Shown: positions 42,400 through 51,725, numbered from the stretch's first letter. The stretch: DNA of 64,000 nt from Arthrobacter sp. zg-Y1171 (GCF_025244845.1 NZ_CP104264.1:2976001-3040000), one strand, 5' to 3'. Made by a program: numbers and translations. The notes: generated by a model not told the origin, from the sequence alone.

Positions 42400-43068
42400 C
42401 TAGACCGCTTGCCTGCCGCGCATCCACAGCACCACATCCATGGCGCGGAGCCGGGAAACGGGATGTGGGAGCTCTGCGCGGCGCTGGATTTCATCGAGGT
42501 GGAGGGCGAGTACGCCGCCGTCCTTCGTAAGCGCCGCATACCAATCCTTCCACTGGGTCAGGGAGCCCTTCGATTCGGTCTGCTCCTGAACCACTGAATC
42601 CCAGATCGGAATCAGGCGGGGACGCTTGCGGGCCATCAGCTTGCTCGCTCGGGTTGGGCCAATCCCCCACTTTTCCTTCTCATCCAGATCATTGCCGCGG
42701 AGAATGTCCCAGAGCTGCCAAGCTGGGCTTCCTGCGCCAAGGACAGCTTCGAAATCGCCGTCTTGGAGATCGGCAAGGTCCAGATCGAAAGGGATCTTAC
42801 TCAGCAGTGCCGCCACGTCTACACGCCGCTCGTCCAGGATGCCGATGACCGCCGTTGGCTCGAACGGAACGGAGAGGAACGAGGCGGCGAGCATGTCATC
42901 GGCCGTGATGGTGTTCACGACGTCGGGTGCGTCTCCACCTCCGGCCCAGGTGTCGAACCGCGCCCCGGTGCGGACCCGCCCCTTGGAACCGAGCTGGGTG
43001 TAGTAGTTGCTGAGCAGCGTGACTGCATTGTCGGTCTGTTCCTCAGTGAGTATTTCCGGAATGTGCAC
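42400..43068 (-). CDS. DUF6308-like protein, copy 2
   Basis: 222 residues, homologous along its whole length to the protein at 36426-37121 (shared TGARFDTWAGGG, ITADD, SPAWQLW, ARKRPRLIPIWDS, SRLRAMDVVLWM blocks). It lacks the acidic tail of copy 1. Function unknown. Start is GTG 43068. It stands alone downstream of a terminator and upstream of the hairpin repeat B, in a stretch of lower GC than the core genes, so it may be acquired or mobile relative to copy 1. Confidence 0.75.
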   Translation of the reverse strand: MHIPEILTEEQTDNAVTLLSNYYTQLGSKGRVRTGARFDTWAGGGDAPDVVNTITADDMLAASFLSVPFEPTAVIGILDERRVDVAALLSKIPFDLDLADLQDGDFEAVLGAGSPAWQLWDILRGNDLDEKEKWGIGPTRASKLMARKRPRLIPIWDSVVQEQTESKGSLTQWKDWYAALTKDGGVLALHLDEIQRRAELPHPVSRLRAMDVVLWMRGRQAV

Positions 43069-43128
43069 GGCGTGAGTCCCCCAGTAGTTGGCAGGGCAGC
43101 GGCCGCTCCCCCAGTCCGTTGATAGTAC

Positions 43129-43165
43129 AGAAGCGCCCCCTGCGGATCCCGCAGGGGACGCTTCT
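43129..43165 (-). terminator. Intrinsic terminator of the proline-rich surface gene pair
   Basis: A stem of AGAAGCG plus CCCCTGCGG, with one mismatched C/A pair between them, pairs with the complementary right arm around a 3-nt loop. It lies 76 bp beyond the stop at 43242. Confidence 0.75.
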
Positions 43166-43241
43166 CGACTTGCCCTGGTGCCTCAGCACCTCAGATTCCG
43201 TCGGTCGGTTGAGGCCGGTCCGGGCCTGGTGAACGGCTCGG

Positions 43242-43850
43242 CTACTTTTCGCCAACAACCTCAACGGTCACGTTCATGCCGTCATCCGGGTGGTAGTTCC
43301 AAAAGGTGGAGAACTCACCCCATTGAGCAGTTTGAGTTCCGTCCAGTGCCCGGGTATTCCCCAACCTGCTGCTCACACTGTCAGGCATATCAATGGCGGC
43401 CAGCACACATTGGATATCTGCGAATTTGGCTCCATAACCGAAGGTCTCGTTACCCTGACCGGACATCGTCAAGCTCTGCCCCTCGTCGCCAAGGGCGATA
43501 CCCGACTGGTCCGTGAGATCGCAGAGCTCCACAGCGTCAACCAGAGCGGTGGAATTGGAGGGCAAGTCAATCTGCGCGAGCAGGAGCCCAGCACCCAGAC
43601 CGACAACAAGCCCAGCACCGGCGAACAATGCGTAGTTCCGCCGGGACGGCGGCAACTGGACGGTAGGCGGGTACGGCGTCATACCGAACGGCAGTGCCGC
43701 GGGATTCACCGGTCCGGTCCCGGACTGCGCGGGCGGCCCGGACTGTGCTGGAGGGGCTGGAGGCAGCGGCGGCATAGACTTCATCCGCGCACTCTCCGTG
43801 CTGTCGGCGGGGTTCTGCGGACCCGGGTTCATTGCGTCTTCCTGCGTCAT
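43242..43850 (-). CDS. Proline-rich single-span surface protein (gene 2 of pair)
   Basis: 202 residues, not assigned to a known family. A cytosolic Pro-rich N-terminus (PPLPPAPPAQSGPPAQSG, residues ~27-44) is followed by one span (YALFAGAGLVVGLGAGLLLAQ, about 74-94) and a ~110-residue exported domain with two Cys (ELCDLTDQSGIALGDEG and FADIQCVLAAIDMPDS) that could form a disulfide. ATG 43850 overlaps the stop of the preceding gene by one base (TAATG), so the two products are probably made together in fixed ratio. Confidence 0.7.
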   Translation of the reverse strand: MTQEDAMNPGPQNPADSTESARMKSMPPLPPAPPAQSGPPAQSGTGPVNPAALPFGMTPYPPTVQLPPSRRNYALFAGAGLVVGLGAGLLLAQIDLPSNSTALVDAVELCDLTDQSGIALGDEGQSLTMSGQGNETFGYGAKFADIQCVLAAIDMPDSVSSRLGNTRALDGTQTAQWGEFSTFWNYHPDDGMNVTVEVVGEK

Positions 43851-44614
43851 TACTGCTTCTCCCACTTGCCGCATCGGCTGGACTTGAAGTCCTGGCCCTC
43901 GGACAGGGTGACGGTGGGACGGCCTCCGCCGGGCAGATCGTTTTGCAGGATGTCGTCACCGTTCGAACCGCTTCGGTAGATTCCCCAGTAACAGCTGGAG
44001 CCGACGTCGGCCGCGGTTGTATAGGTCCCCGGCGAAACGTTGGTGCCCACCGTCCAGGTACCGTCGCTGATGGTGTCGGCTGCCTTCTGCTTCTCCGCGG
44101 CGGTGACGGCAGATTCCCGCTTTTCCACATCGGCCTCGGCCTTCGCGGCAGCTTCTTCCCGCTCCCCGACCTTCAGCTCCCGGGCGTATATGCCGCTGGA
44201 GAGCTTGTTGTAGTCCTCCTTCATGACGCTGTAGTCGTCCTGGGACTTCTCGAGCATCGACTGGCGCTGCGCCGATTCTTCCGAGAGCGCGATGTATTCC
44301 TCGCTCCGGGTCGGGTCGGTCAGGAAATGTCCACCTACAGCGCCGCCGGCCAGCAGTACGACGCCGGCGGCCGCTAGCCAGATCCGTGCGGCTTTACGCT
44401 TCGCCACCTGTCGGTCCACCAGTGGTTTGTCCGCAGGGTTCATGGCCGTGCGCCGGTCTCCTCGTGCTTTCCTACCCCGCGGGGACGCTGGGGTATCGGC
44501 ATCGGGCGCAGGTGGCGGAGGAGGTACTGAGCCGGCAGTAAGCATCTCTGCGGTTTCTGGTCCTCCAACCGGTGGCTGCTCCGGGGTGGACTGACTGGCG
44601 TGCTGCTGCGACAT
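43850..44614 (-). CDS. Proline-rich, coiled-coil surface protein (gene 1 of pair)
   Basis: 254 residues. Order of parts: Pro-rich cytosolic N-terminus (VPPPPPAPDADTP), basic stretch, one span (RIWLAAAGVVLLAGGAVGGHFL, about 76-97), an exported Glu/Lys/Ala-rich coiled coil of ~75 residues, and a C-terminal ~70-residue domain. That last domain has the pattern GTWTVGTNVSPGTYTT...CYWGIYRS...ILQNDLPGGGRPTVTL...CGKW seen in many actinobacterial exported proteins of unknown role, with two Cys likely bonded. Start ATG 44614; the ribosome site is weak. Cotranscribed with the gene at 43242-43850. Confidence 0.75.
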   Translation of the reverse strand: MSQQHASQSTPEQPPVGGPETAEMLTAGSVPPPPPAPDADTPASPRGRKARGDRRTAMNPADKPLVDRQVAKRKAARIWLAAAGVVLLAGGAVGGHFLTDPTRSEEYIALSEESAQRQSMLEKSQDDYSVMKEDYNKLSSGIYARELKVGEREEAAAKAEADVEKRESAVTAAEKQKAADTISDGTWTVGTNVSPGTYTTAADVGSSCYWGIYRSGSNGDDILQNDLPGGGRPTVTLSEGQDFKSSRCGKWEKQ

Positions 44615-44775
44615 TCGTGGGTCTTTTCGCTGGTGCGGATCGAGGCGGGTGTGCACACCGCCGCCGCACGCGCGACCGCTTTCGGGTGCACGCCCCTATA
44701 TACATTCGGCAGGCGAGACCCATCTGTAAGGGAAAGGCACTTTAACCCCGAACCCTGTCCCCTAGAGTGATCGCC

Positions 44776-45309
44776 ATGGACTCCCCACCGCAGTTTGCCG
44801 TCATTGCGTTCGCTGCCCTCGCAATATGCGCCGGTCCGGTCCTGCTCACGGCGGGCATCCTCGCATATTCCGGCCGTTGGACGTCCTGGGCAGGTCCGTC
44901 CAGTTACCCTTCAACGGCAAAGCACTCCCGGCTGGGATTCATGATGTTCTGGGCGGGGCTGCCCATGACCGCGGTGGACATTCTCCTCGGACTGGAAGTG
45001 CTCGGCGTGGACCCCGGTGTGACGCGTGGGCTCATGCTGGCTCCCGCCGTGTTTTGCATGACCGTGGTGATGATCCATATCTACTTCCTGCCGAAGTTCC
45101 TCCGCCCCCTCCTGCTGCCCCGGTGGTACCGCGACTGGGAAGCGGCCCAATTCGAGCTCGAGGAACGGAACGAGGAACGACGCCGGGCACGGCGCTCCCG
45201 CCGTCGGGACAAACGGCGGCGGGAGAAGGAGAAGGCCCGGCTGCTGCAGGCGAACGCGGCGGCTCGGGAAGAGAAACGCCGCGCCAGGATGCAACAGGCC
45301 GCGCCCTGA
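44776..45309 (+). CDS. Hypothetical membrane protein with basic C-terminal helix
   Basis: About 177 residues, unrecognised. Three hydrophobic segments (roughly 7-30, 55-75 and 85-110) are followed by a very charged ~60-residue helix beginning WEAAQFELEERNEERRRARR and rich in Arg, Lys and Glu, likely a cytosolic coiled coil. The start is ATG 44776; a GTG at 44767 is equally possible and neither has a clear ribosome site. Divergent from the surface-protein pair. Confidence 0.6.
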   Translation: MDSPPQFAVIAFAALAICAGPVLLTAGILAYSGRWTSWAGPSSYPSTAKHSRLGFMMFWAGLPMTAVDILLGLEVLGVDPGVTRGLMLAPAVFCMTVVMIHIYFLPKFLRPLLLPRWYRDWEAAQFELEERNEERRRARRSRRRDKRRREKEKARLLQANAAAREEKRRARMQQAAP

Positions 45310-45318
45310 CCCGCCGGG

Positions 45319-45777
45319 TTAGCCCTTCAGCGCCGCCCGCAGTTCCTTCCACGCCCCGGTGGACCACAGCGCCCACAGCACCAGCGGCGGCTGGAAGAAC
45401 AGCCGCACCAGCCGGGCGCGGTCCGAATCCAGGCCGAACGCGTCCGTGTGGGTGACGTACTGGGAAATGTTGCCCGGGAAGATCGCAATGAAGAACGCAG
45501 CGGCGGCCAGCCCAACCGGCACCCGGCGTTTCCGCAGCAGGATCAGCGCCGCACCCAGGCTGATTTCGGCCACGCCGGAGAGCAGCACCACGGCATCCTC
45601 GTTCAGCGGAACCCAGTCCGGCACCTGCGCCTGGAACTCCTGCCGGGCGAAGGTCAGGTGCGAGGTCCCGGCGAAGGCCAGGAACGAACCGAGGGCAACG
45701 GCGCCGATGCGGCGGGGTTTCGACGTCGGCGGCGCGGGGCGGGAAGCAAGGGCAAGGACCTTCGAGATGGCAGACAT
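45319..45777 (-). CDS. DoxX-like membrane protein
   Basis: 152 residues with about four spans. RIGAVALGSFLAFAGTSHLTFARQEFQAQVPDWVP and LLSGVAEISLGAALILLRKRRVPVGLAAAAFFIAIFPGNISQY match the DoxX/DoxD-like family of small membrane proteins, some of which associate with redox partners. Role unknown here. ATG 45777 is followed downstream (to the left) by the convergent gene ending at 45309, with only 9 bp between stops. A terminator of the M20 gene lies just upstream. Confidence 0.85.
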   Translation of the reverse strand: MSAISKVLALASRPAPPTSKPRRIGAVALGSFLAFAGTSHLTFARQEFQAQVPDWVPLNEDAVVLLSGVAEISLGAALILLRKRRVPVGLAAAAFFIAIFPGNISQYVTHTDAFGLDSDRARLVRLFFQPPLVLWALWSTGAWKELRAALKG

Positions 45778-45791
45778 GGTCCCGACGCTAA

Positions 45792-45819
45792 CACCCCTGC
45801 CCGGGCCGGGGCAGGGGTG
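45792..45819 (-). terminator. Intrinsic terminator of the M20 hydrolase gene
   Basis: CACCCCTGCCC pairs with GGGCAGGGGTG across a 6-nt loop, 25-52 bp beyond the M20 stop at 45844; TTAGCG follows on the minus strand. Confidence 0.7.
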
Positions 45820-45843
45820 CAGTCAACGGCAGCTCAGCCCAGC

Positions 45844-47019
45844 TCAAGTCAGCCGGTTGTATGCCAGCTGCGCCAGAGCGGCGGCCTGGTCCCCCAGCAC
45901 CGAGTCGTCAAAGACCACGCGCGGTGAATGGTTCCAGGCAGCGGTGACCGGATTGACCGCCGGCGGCGTCGCACCGAGGAAGATGAAGGTCCCGGGGACC
46001 TCGTTGAGCACCAGGGAGAAGTCCTCCGATCCCATCAGCGGGTCACGGGATTCCAGCACCCGGTCCTCGCCGAAGATCTCCCGCAGGCCGGTGACGGCTT
46101 CCCGCGTCCGGTCCGGATCGTTGCAGGTAACGGGGTAGCGGATGGTGAAGTCCACCTCCGCGCTGCAGCCGTGCGCGGCGGCAATGCCCTCGGCGAGCGC
46201 CTTGGACTCCACGATCACCCGGTCCAGGGATTCCTCCGAGAGGGTGCGGACCGAGGCGCCGAGGCTGGCGGTATCGGGAATGACGTTGATTGCCTCGCCG
46301 GCGGAAAGCTGGGTCACGGTGAGCACGATCGGGTCGAAGGCGGAAAACCGGCGCGTGGCCATGGTCTGCAGCGCCGTGGCGATTTCGGTCAGCGCGGGCA
46401 CCGGATCAATGGCTGTCTGCGGCTGGGAGCTGTGCCCGCCGGAGCCCTTCACGGTGATTCTCAGTTCATTCGCGCCGGCCATCAGCGTGCCGGGCTTGGT
46501 GCGGAAGACTCCCAGCGGTCCGGGCCGGACGTGGATGCCGTAGGCGGCTACGGGACGATCCCCGGCGGCGTCGAGCACCCCCTCGTCGAGCATCAGACTT
46601 GCACCGTCGTGGCCCTCCTCCCCCGGCTGGAACATAAAGATCACGTTGCCGGAGAGGTCCTGCTGCTGGGCGCAGAGCAGCCGGGCGGCCCCCACCAGGC
46701 CCGCGACGTGCAGGTCATGCCCGCAGGCATGCATGGATCCGTTGGTGGAGGCATAGTCCAGATCGGTCAGTTCGCTCACCGGCAGCGCGTCCATGTCCCC
46801 GCGCAGCAGGACGGTCGGACCGGGCTCGGCGCCGCGCAGCACGGCGACCACGGAGGTGGTCTTCACCCCCAGGGTGATTTCCAGGTCCAGCCCTTCGAGG
46901 GCGGCGAGGACCTTTTCCTGCGTCCGGGGCAGGTTGATCCCGGTCTCCGGATCCAGGTGCAGCTCCCGCCGCAGGGCCACCAGATCAGGCAGGATCGCCT
47001 GTGCTTCCTGTACAAACAT
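45844..47019 (-). CDS. M20-family amidohydrolase (peptidase M20D type)
   Basis: Cytosolic zinc amidohydrolase of 391 residues. Metal and catalytic residues are evident in RGDMDALPVSE, SMHACGHDLHVAGLVGA, FQPGEEGHDGA and YGIHVRPG; the lid domain contains GSGGHSSQPQTAIDPVPALTEI, and MGSEDFSLVLNEVPGTFIFLGA is near the C-terminus. This layout is that of M20D enzymes such as hippurate, N-acyl-amino-acid and IAA-amino-acid hydrolases. The exact substrate cannot be deduced. ATG 47019; single gene, divergent from the histidine kinase. Confidence 0.92.
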   Translation of the reverse strand: MFVQEAQAILPDLVALRRELHLDPETGINLPRTQEKVLAALEGLDLEITLGVKTTSVVAVLRGAEPGPTVLLRGDMDALPVSELTDLDYASTNGSMHACGHDLHVAGLVGAARLLCAQQQDLSGNVIFMFQPGEEGHDGASLMLDEGVLDAAGDRPVAAYGIHVRPGPLGVFRTKPGTLMAGANELRITVKGSGGHSSQPQTAIDPVPALTEIATALQTMATRRFSAFDPIVLTVTQLSAGEAINVIPDTASLGASVRTLSEESLDRVIVESKALAEGIAAAHGCSAEVDFTIRYPVTCNDPDRTREAVTGLREIFGEDRVLESRDPLMGSEDFSLVLNEVPGTFIFLGATPPAVNPVTAAWNHSPRVVFDDSVLGDQAAALAQLAYNRLT

Positions 47020-47253
47020 GCTTGAAGTCCTGTCATCTACGCTGATGGCCGGCTGCCGTTCGGACTGCCGCTACCTACGCAGTAAATCACTCCTTTCGCT
47101 CCAGCACAGGGGGGGACGGCCCCAACCGCACCGGTTCCGGCCCGACGACGGCGGTGAACGGGGCTCCTGGCAAGGAGTGCGCTTCATCCGCCGCAGGTCG
47201 TTCATCCCTGCGGCGGACCCCCTGCCCGCGGTGCAGCTCCTAGACTGGGCACC

Positions 47254-48657
47254 ATGATCGAGACCATGGCCTTCGACACGGCCGACGCCGGCCCGGCACG
47301 GAACGCACGGACCCGGCCCGGCTGGCTCGCCCGGCTCCCCTGGCGCACCGGGGAGGACTGGGAACGCCCGGGACCCACCCGCACGCAGCAGCGCCACGAC
47401 GTCATCGGAACGATCATCCTGCTGCTGGTCTCCGCGCTCGTTATGGAGGTGAGCCGCGGCATCGGTGCCCTGGCCGGGGAAACCGGGCCCATCTGGTTCC
47501 AGCATCTGGCGCTGGCCCTGATCATCCTGCCCCTGGTGGTGCGCCGACGATACCCGGTGGCCGTCATGCTGATCTGCAGCGCCGTGTTCCTGGGCCTGGG
47601 GCTGCTGGTGCCCATGGTCGCCACACAGACGAGCTTCCAGGCGGCCTATTTCGCCTCGCTCTACACCGCCGTGGCCTGGGCGAAGGACCGCCGGATACTC
47701 TGGCTCGGCACCACCGTGGTTATTGCCGTGATGGCACTGTGGGTGATCCTTTCCTTCACCGTCTCCTCCGCTTATGACGGCATGCTGGAACGGATCATGG
47801 AGGGCGATGACTCCTACCGCGGTTTCCTGCCGCCGCTGGCGTCCCTGGCCCTCTACAACCTGGCAATCAACGCCGCCTTCTTCGGCGGGGCCATCATGTT
47901 CGGCATGAGTGCCTGGCGCAGTGCGCACCAGCGCGAACTGCTGGTCAAACAGTCCGCCCAGCTGGAACTCCAGGCGACGGAACTGGCCCGGCAGGCGGTG
48001 CTGGATGAACGGCTGCGCATCGCCCGGGAGCTGCACGACGTCGTCGCGCACCACATCGCGGTGATCGGCGTCCAGGCCGGCGCGGCCCGGCGGGTGCTGG
48101 AGAAGAAACCCGAGGCCACCGCGGGCGCCCTGCAGACCATCGAAGCCTCCTCCCGCGAAGCAGTGGAACAGATGCGGTCCCTGCTGGGCGTACTCCGCGC
48201 TGGTGAGGAACCGGGGTCGGAGTCCGACGGCGGCGCGCGGCGCACCCCGGAGCCCGGCCTGGCGGACCTCCCGGCCCTGGTGGCGGAGCACGAGCAGTTG
48301 GGCCTGTCCGTGTCATATCACCGGTCCGAAGATGTACCCGGCTCGCTGGACCGGGTCCCCGCACCGCTGGGCCTCTCGATTTACCGCACCGTCCAGGAGT
48401 CCCTCGCCAACGTCCGCCGGCACTCCACCGCAGGCTCCGCCGTCGTCGCCCTCCGCACGGGCACCACGGGGACCGGCAAGAGCTGGGTGGAGGTGGAGAC
48501 CGTGGACAACGGCAGGCCGCGCACCGGCAGCACCGCCGGCTCCGGGTTCGGCATCCGGGGCATCCGGGAACGGGCAGACCTGCACGGCGGCACCACCGAA
48601 ATCGGACCGCGGTCCGGCGGCGGCTGGCGCGTCCGGGTCCGGTTTCCGCTCCATTGA
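47254..48657 (+). CDS. Sensor histidine kinase (NarL-type, HisKA_3)
   Basis: Membrane kinase of 467 residues. A cytosolic N-terminus of ~45 residues precedes about five or six spans (to residue ~230), then a dimerisation helix with phospho-acceptor His in RIARELHDVVAHHIAVIGVQAG and an ATPase domain with GLSIYRTVQESLANVRRHS (N box) and TVDNGRPRTGSTAGSGFGIRGIRERADLHGG (G boxes). No periplasmic sensor domain is evident, so it probably senses a membrane event, like LiaS/DesK-type kinases. It is 70 bp upstream of its response regulator and linked to an ABC exporter. Confidence 0.93.
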   Translation: MIETMAFDTADAGPARNARTRPGWLARLPWRTGEDWERPGPTRTQQRHDVIGTIILLLVSALVMEVSRGIGALAGETGPIWFQHLALALIILPLVVRRRYPVAVMLICSAVFLGLGLLVPMVATQTSFQAAYFASLYTAVAWAKDRRILWLGTTVVIAVMALWVILSFTVSSAYDGMLERIMEGDDSYRGFLPPLASLALYNLAINAAFFGGAIMFGMSAWRSAHQRELLVKQSAQLELQATELARQAVLDERLRIARELHDVVAHHIAVIGVQAGAARRVLEKKPEATAGALQTIEASSREAVEQMRSLLGVLRAGEEPGSESDGGARRTPEPGLADLPALVAEHEQLGLSVSYHRSEDVPGSLDRVPAPLGLSIYRTVQESLANVRRHSTAGSAVVALRTGTTGTGKSWVEVETVDNGRPRTGSTAGSGFGIRGIRERADLHGGTTEIGPRSGGGWRVRVRFPLH

Positions 48658-48727
48658 CCGTTACCGTGGTTGCCGAAGGCCGCATGCTGCGACCGGCAGA
48701 ACTCCTTCGAAAGGGAAAACGTAAGTA

Positions 48728-49486
48728 ATGGAACCGATCCGGGTCCTGCTGGCTGATGACCAGGCCCTGCTGCGGGCAGGCTTTGCCATGATGCTCTCCG
48801 TGGAGGACGAAATCGAGGTGGTGGGCCAGGCCGCCAACGGCGCCGAGGCGGTGGCATTTGCTGCGGCACACCCCGTGGACATCATCCTCATGGACGTGCA
48901 GATGCCGGTCCTGGACGGGATCCGGGCCACCGAGCAGGTAGTGCAGGCCGGCACCGCGAAGGTCATCATCCTCACCACCTTTGAACGCGACGACTACCTT
49001 TTTGATGCCATCAGCGCCGGCGCCAGCGGCTTCCTGCTGAAGAACTCCGATCCGGATGACCTGGTGGCGGCGGTGCATGCCGTCGCCGGCGGACACGCCC
49101 TGCTGGCACCGGAAATGACGGTGCGGGTCATCGAACGCTTCGCCCGGCAGCTGCATGCCGAGGCCGCCGGTGCCGCTGCCCTGCCAACCGGCCACCCAAC
49201 CGCTGCCCCGGCCACCGCCGTCGGAACCCGCCCGCCCTCGGGGTCCGCCCAGCAGCAGAAACTGCTGGACTCGCTGACCTCCCGCGAGCGCGAAGTGCTC
49301 GTGAACGTTGCCGCGGGCCGGAGCAATGCCGAGATCGCCGCGGGGATGTTCGTGGCCGAGGCGACCGTCAAGACCCATGTCTCCAACCTGCTGGGCAAGA
49401 TTCAGGTCCGGGACCGGGTGCAGGCAGTGGTGTTCGCCTACGAGTCCGGCCTCATCCTCCCGGGGGACAAGCCGGCCGCCGGCTGA
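48728..49486 (+). CDS. LuxR/NarL-family response regulator
   Basis: Two-domain regulator of 252 residues. The receiver carries acidic pair D10-D11, the phospho-acceptor Asp in [13 protein letters not shown] and Lys in [11 protein letters not shown]. The DNA-binding domain is [41 protein letters not shown] ~35-residue Ala/Pro-rich linker between the domains is longer than usual. It is expected to be phosphorylated by the kinase at 47254 and to regulate the ABC-2 exporter genes that start 107 bp downstream (inference). Confidence 0.94.
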   Translation: MEPIRVLLADDQALLRAGFAMMLSVEDEIEVVGQAANGAEAVAFAAAHPVDIILMDVQMPVLDGIRATEQVVQAGTAKVIILTTFERDDYLFDAISAGASGFLLKNSDPDDLVAAVHAVAGGHALLAPEMTVRVIERFARQLHAEAAGAAALPTGHPTAAPATAVGTRPPSGSAQQQKLLDSLTSREREVLVNVAAGRSNAEIAAGMFVAEATVKTHVSNLLGKIQVRDRVQAVVFAYESGLILPGDKPAAG

Positions 49487-49593
49487 CCCGGGAAGGTTCC
49501 ATCCCGCGGCCGATCCGCCGTGCTGCTCTTTTGCCTAAGCTCGAAGCAGAAGTTCATCACTAGGCCCGGCCTCTTCCGGGGAAGGAGCAGCAC

Positions 49594-50475
49594 ATGCTGC
49601 AGGTCCGCAATCTCACCCGACGCTTCGGGGACAAAACCGCCGTCGACGACGTCACGTTCGACATTCCGTCCGGCCGCATGACCGGCTTCGTGGGTGCAAA
49701 CGGCGCCGGCAAGACCACCACCATGCGTATGGTCATGGGAGTCCTGACCGCCACGTCCGGCGAAGTGCTGCTGGACGGGTCCCCCGTGACCGCCGCCCAG
49801 CGCGCCCAGTTCGGGTACATGCCCGAAGAACGCGGCCTCTACCCCAAGCAGCCCATCATCGACCAGCTGGTCTACCTCGGCCAGCTGCACCGGATGAGTC
49901 AGTCCTCTGCCCGCCGCGAGGCAATGGAACTGCTGGACCGGTTTAACCTGGCCGACCGGAGCAAGGACAAGCTCGAATCGCTCTCCCTGGGCAACCAGCA
50001 GCGCGTGCAGATCGCCGCCTCGCTGCTGCACCGGCCCACCGCCCTGATCCTGGACGAGCCGTTCTCCGGGCTGGACCCCGTCGCCGTCGACTCCATGGTG
50101 GAGCTGCTGCGCGAACGCACCGCCGCCGGCGTGCCGGTCCTGTTCTCCAGCCACCAGCTGGACCTGGTGGACCGGCTCTGCGACAACCTGGTGGTCCTGC
50201 AGGGCGGCCGCCTCATGGCCGCCGGCACCGGCGACGAGCTGCGCGCCACGGCACCCCGCCGGCACCGCATCACGGTCTCTCCCGACGCCGGCTGGCTGCG
50301 CGAGGAAACCGGGCTCACCGTCATCGACGTCGCCGGCCCCTCCGCACTCGTGGAGTTCGACGACGACGCCCATGCCCAGCGCACCCTGGCCGCCGCCCTC
50401 TCCCGCGGCACGGTACAGGAATTTGCCCCCATCCGTCCGTCCCTGAGCGACATCTACCGTGAGGTGACAGCATGA
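49594..50475 (+). CDS. ABC-2 exporter ATPase (NatA-like)
   Basis: ATPase of 293 residues with Walker A GANGAGKTTT, Q-loop-like FGYMPEERGLYPKQ, signature LSLGNQQRVQ instead of LSGGQ, and Walker B ALILDEPFSGLDP. The SLGNQ signature and the PEERGLYP segment are typical of the NatA subgroup of exporter ATPases. The C-terminal ~80 residues form the family's extra domain. A GGAGC ribosome site precedes the ATG. It overlaps the permease gene by 4 nt. Confidence 0.93.
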   Translation: MLQVRNLTRRFGDKTAVDDVTFDIPSGRMTGFVGANGAGKTTTMRMVMGVLTATSGEVLLDGSPVTAAQRAQFGYMPEERGLYPKQPIIDQLVYLGQLHRMSQSSARREAMELLDRFNLADRSKDKLESLSLGNQQRVQIAASLLHRPTALILDEPFSGLDPVAVDSMVELLRERTAAGVPVLFSSHQLDLVDRLCDNLVVLQGGRLMAAGTGDELRATAPRRHRITVSPDAGWLREETGLTVIDVAGPSALVEFDDDAHAQRTLAAALSRGTVQEFAPIRPSLSDIYREVTA

Positions 50476-51701
50476 GCACCGCAACCCGAACCCCCGTGGC
50501 CAAGCCCGGGCAAGCTCCGGAAACCCCTGACAACACGCCCGCCTGGGCCATCGTGACGCTGCGCGAAGTCATGGTCAAGATGCGCGACCGTACCTACCTG
50601 CTCTCCACGCTGGTGACCCTGCTGCTGATCGTGGGCGGTGTCCTCTTCAACGCCTACATGTCCTCGCGCGGTTCGGACCATACGGTGGCCGTGGCAGATT
50701 CCGCCGCCGCCGAAATCATCTCCGCTGCGGATGCCGCCGGACAGGAAGGCGACGGGAACACCTCCTTCGAAGCCGTAACGGCAGACTCCCCCGAGGCTGC
50801 CCTGCAGCTGGTCCGCGAGGAGGAGGCCGATGCCGCACTGATCCAAGCGGAGAACGGCAGCTGGACCCTGACCGGAAAGGACGAGATCGGTTCCGGGATC
50901 CGCGGGCCGGTCTCCGAGGCCCTGACAAGCTATGTCCTCAGCGCCAACGCCGCAGCGGCCGGCACGACGGCGGCGGAACTGACCGCCGGCAGCGAGCTGG
51001 AAGAAGCGCTGCTGGAAGGCAACGCCGAGCAGGCCGGAATCGCCGCCGTCGTCGGCTTCGCGTTCAGCTTCCTCTTCTACATGGCCACCATCATTTTCGG
51101 CATGGCGATTGCCACCTCCGTGCTGGAGGAGAAGCAGAACCGGGTGGTGGAAATCCTGGCTACCGCCATTCCCATCCGCCAGCTCCTTTACGGCAAGGTG
51201 ATCGGCAACACCGTCCTGGCCGTGGTTCAGCTGGCACTGTACGGCGGGGCAGCCCTGCTGGCGCTGAACCTGACCGGAACGGCGGACATGGTGGGCTCCA
51301 TCATTCCGGTGTCCGGCTGGTTCCTGGTCTTCTTCCTCGTCGGGTTCCTGATCCTGGCCGCCGGCTGGGCAATGCTCGGGGCCATGGCCAGCCGGTCCGA
51401 GGACCTGAACAGCAGTTCCACCCCGGTCATGGCAATCATCTTCGCCGCCCTGTTTGCCGGGATGTTTGCCAAGGGCCAGCTGCTGGTCATCGCCTCGTTC
51501 GTGCCGGTGATTTCCTCCGTGGCGATGCCCGTGCGGATGCTCAGCTCGGAGGTGCCGCTGTGGCAGACCTTCGCCTCGCTGGCCATTGCGCTGGCCGCGG
51601 CCTACGCGCTGCTGGGCTTTGGCGCCAAGATCTACCGGCGGGCCGTCCTGCAGAGCGGCGGCTCGCTGACGCTGCGCAAGGCCATGAAGCTGGAGCAGTA
51701 G
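50472..51701 (+). CDS. ABC-2 exporter permease (NatB-like)
   Basis: Membrane protein of 409 residues with one N-terminal span (about 35-55), a large ~120-residue extracytoplasmic domain, and five more spans, the topology of NatB/ABC-2 permeases. ATSVLEEKQNRVVEILATAIPIRQLLYGKVIGNTVLAVVQLALYG is the conserved coupling-helix region. ATG 50472 overlaps the ATPase stop (ATGA). The substrate could be Na+, an antimicrobial peptide or a lipid; the adjacent two-component system suggests a stress-responsive exporter. Confidence 0.92.
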   Translation: MSTATRTPVAKPGQAPETPDNTPAWAIVTLREVMVKMRDRTYLLSTLVTLLLIVGGVLFNAYMSSRGSDHTVAVADSAAAEIISAADAAGQEGDGNTSFEAVTADSPEAALQLVREEEADAALIQAENGSWTLTGKDEIGSGIRGPVSEALTSYVLSANAAAAGTTAAELTAGSELEEALLEGNAEQAGIAAVVGFAFSFLFYMATIIFGMAIATSVLEEKQNRVVEILATAIPIRQLLYGKVIGNTVLAVVQLALYGGAALLALNLTGTADMVGSIIPVSGWFLVFFLVGFLILAAGWAMLGAMASRSEDLNSSSTPVMAIIFAALFAGMFAKGQLLVIASFVPVISSVAMPVRMLSSEVPLWQTFASLAIALAAAYALLGFGAKIYRRAVLQSGGSLTLRKAMKLEQ

Positions 51702-51725
51702 CCCCGGCGGGGAGCATCACAGCGG

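Noticed and set aside
36000..45000. Integrative element or prophage boundary
   Set aside because: No integrase, transposase, phage structural gene or tRNA-linked direct repeat is visible, despite the accessory-like content.
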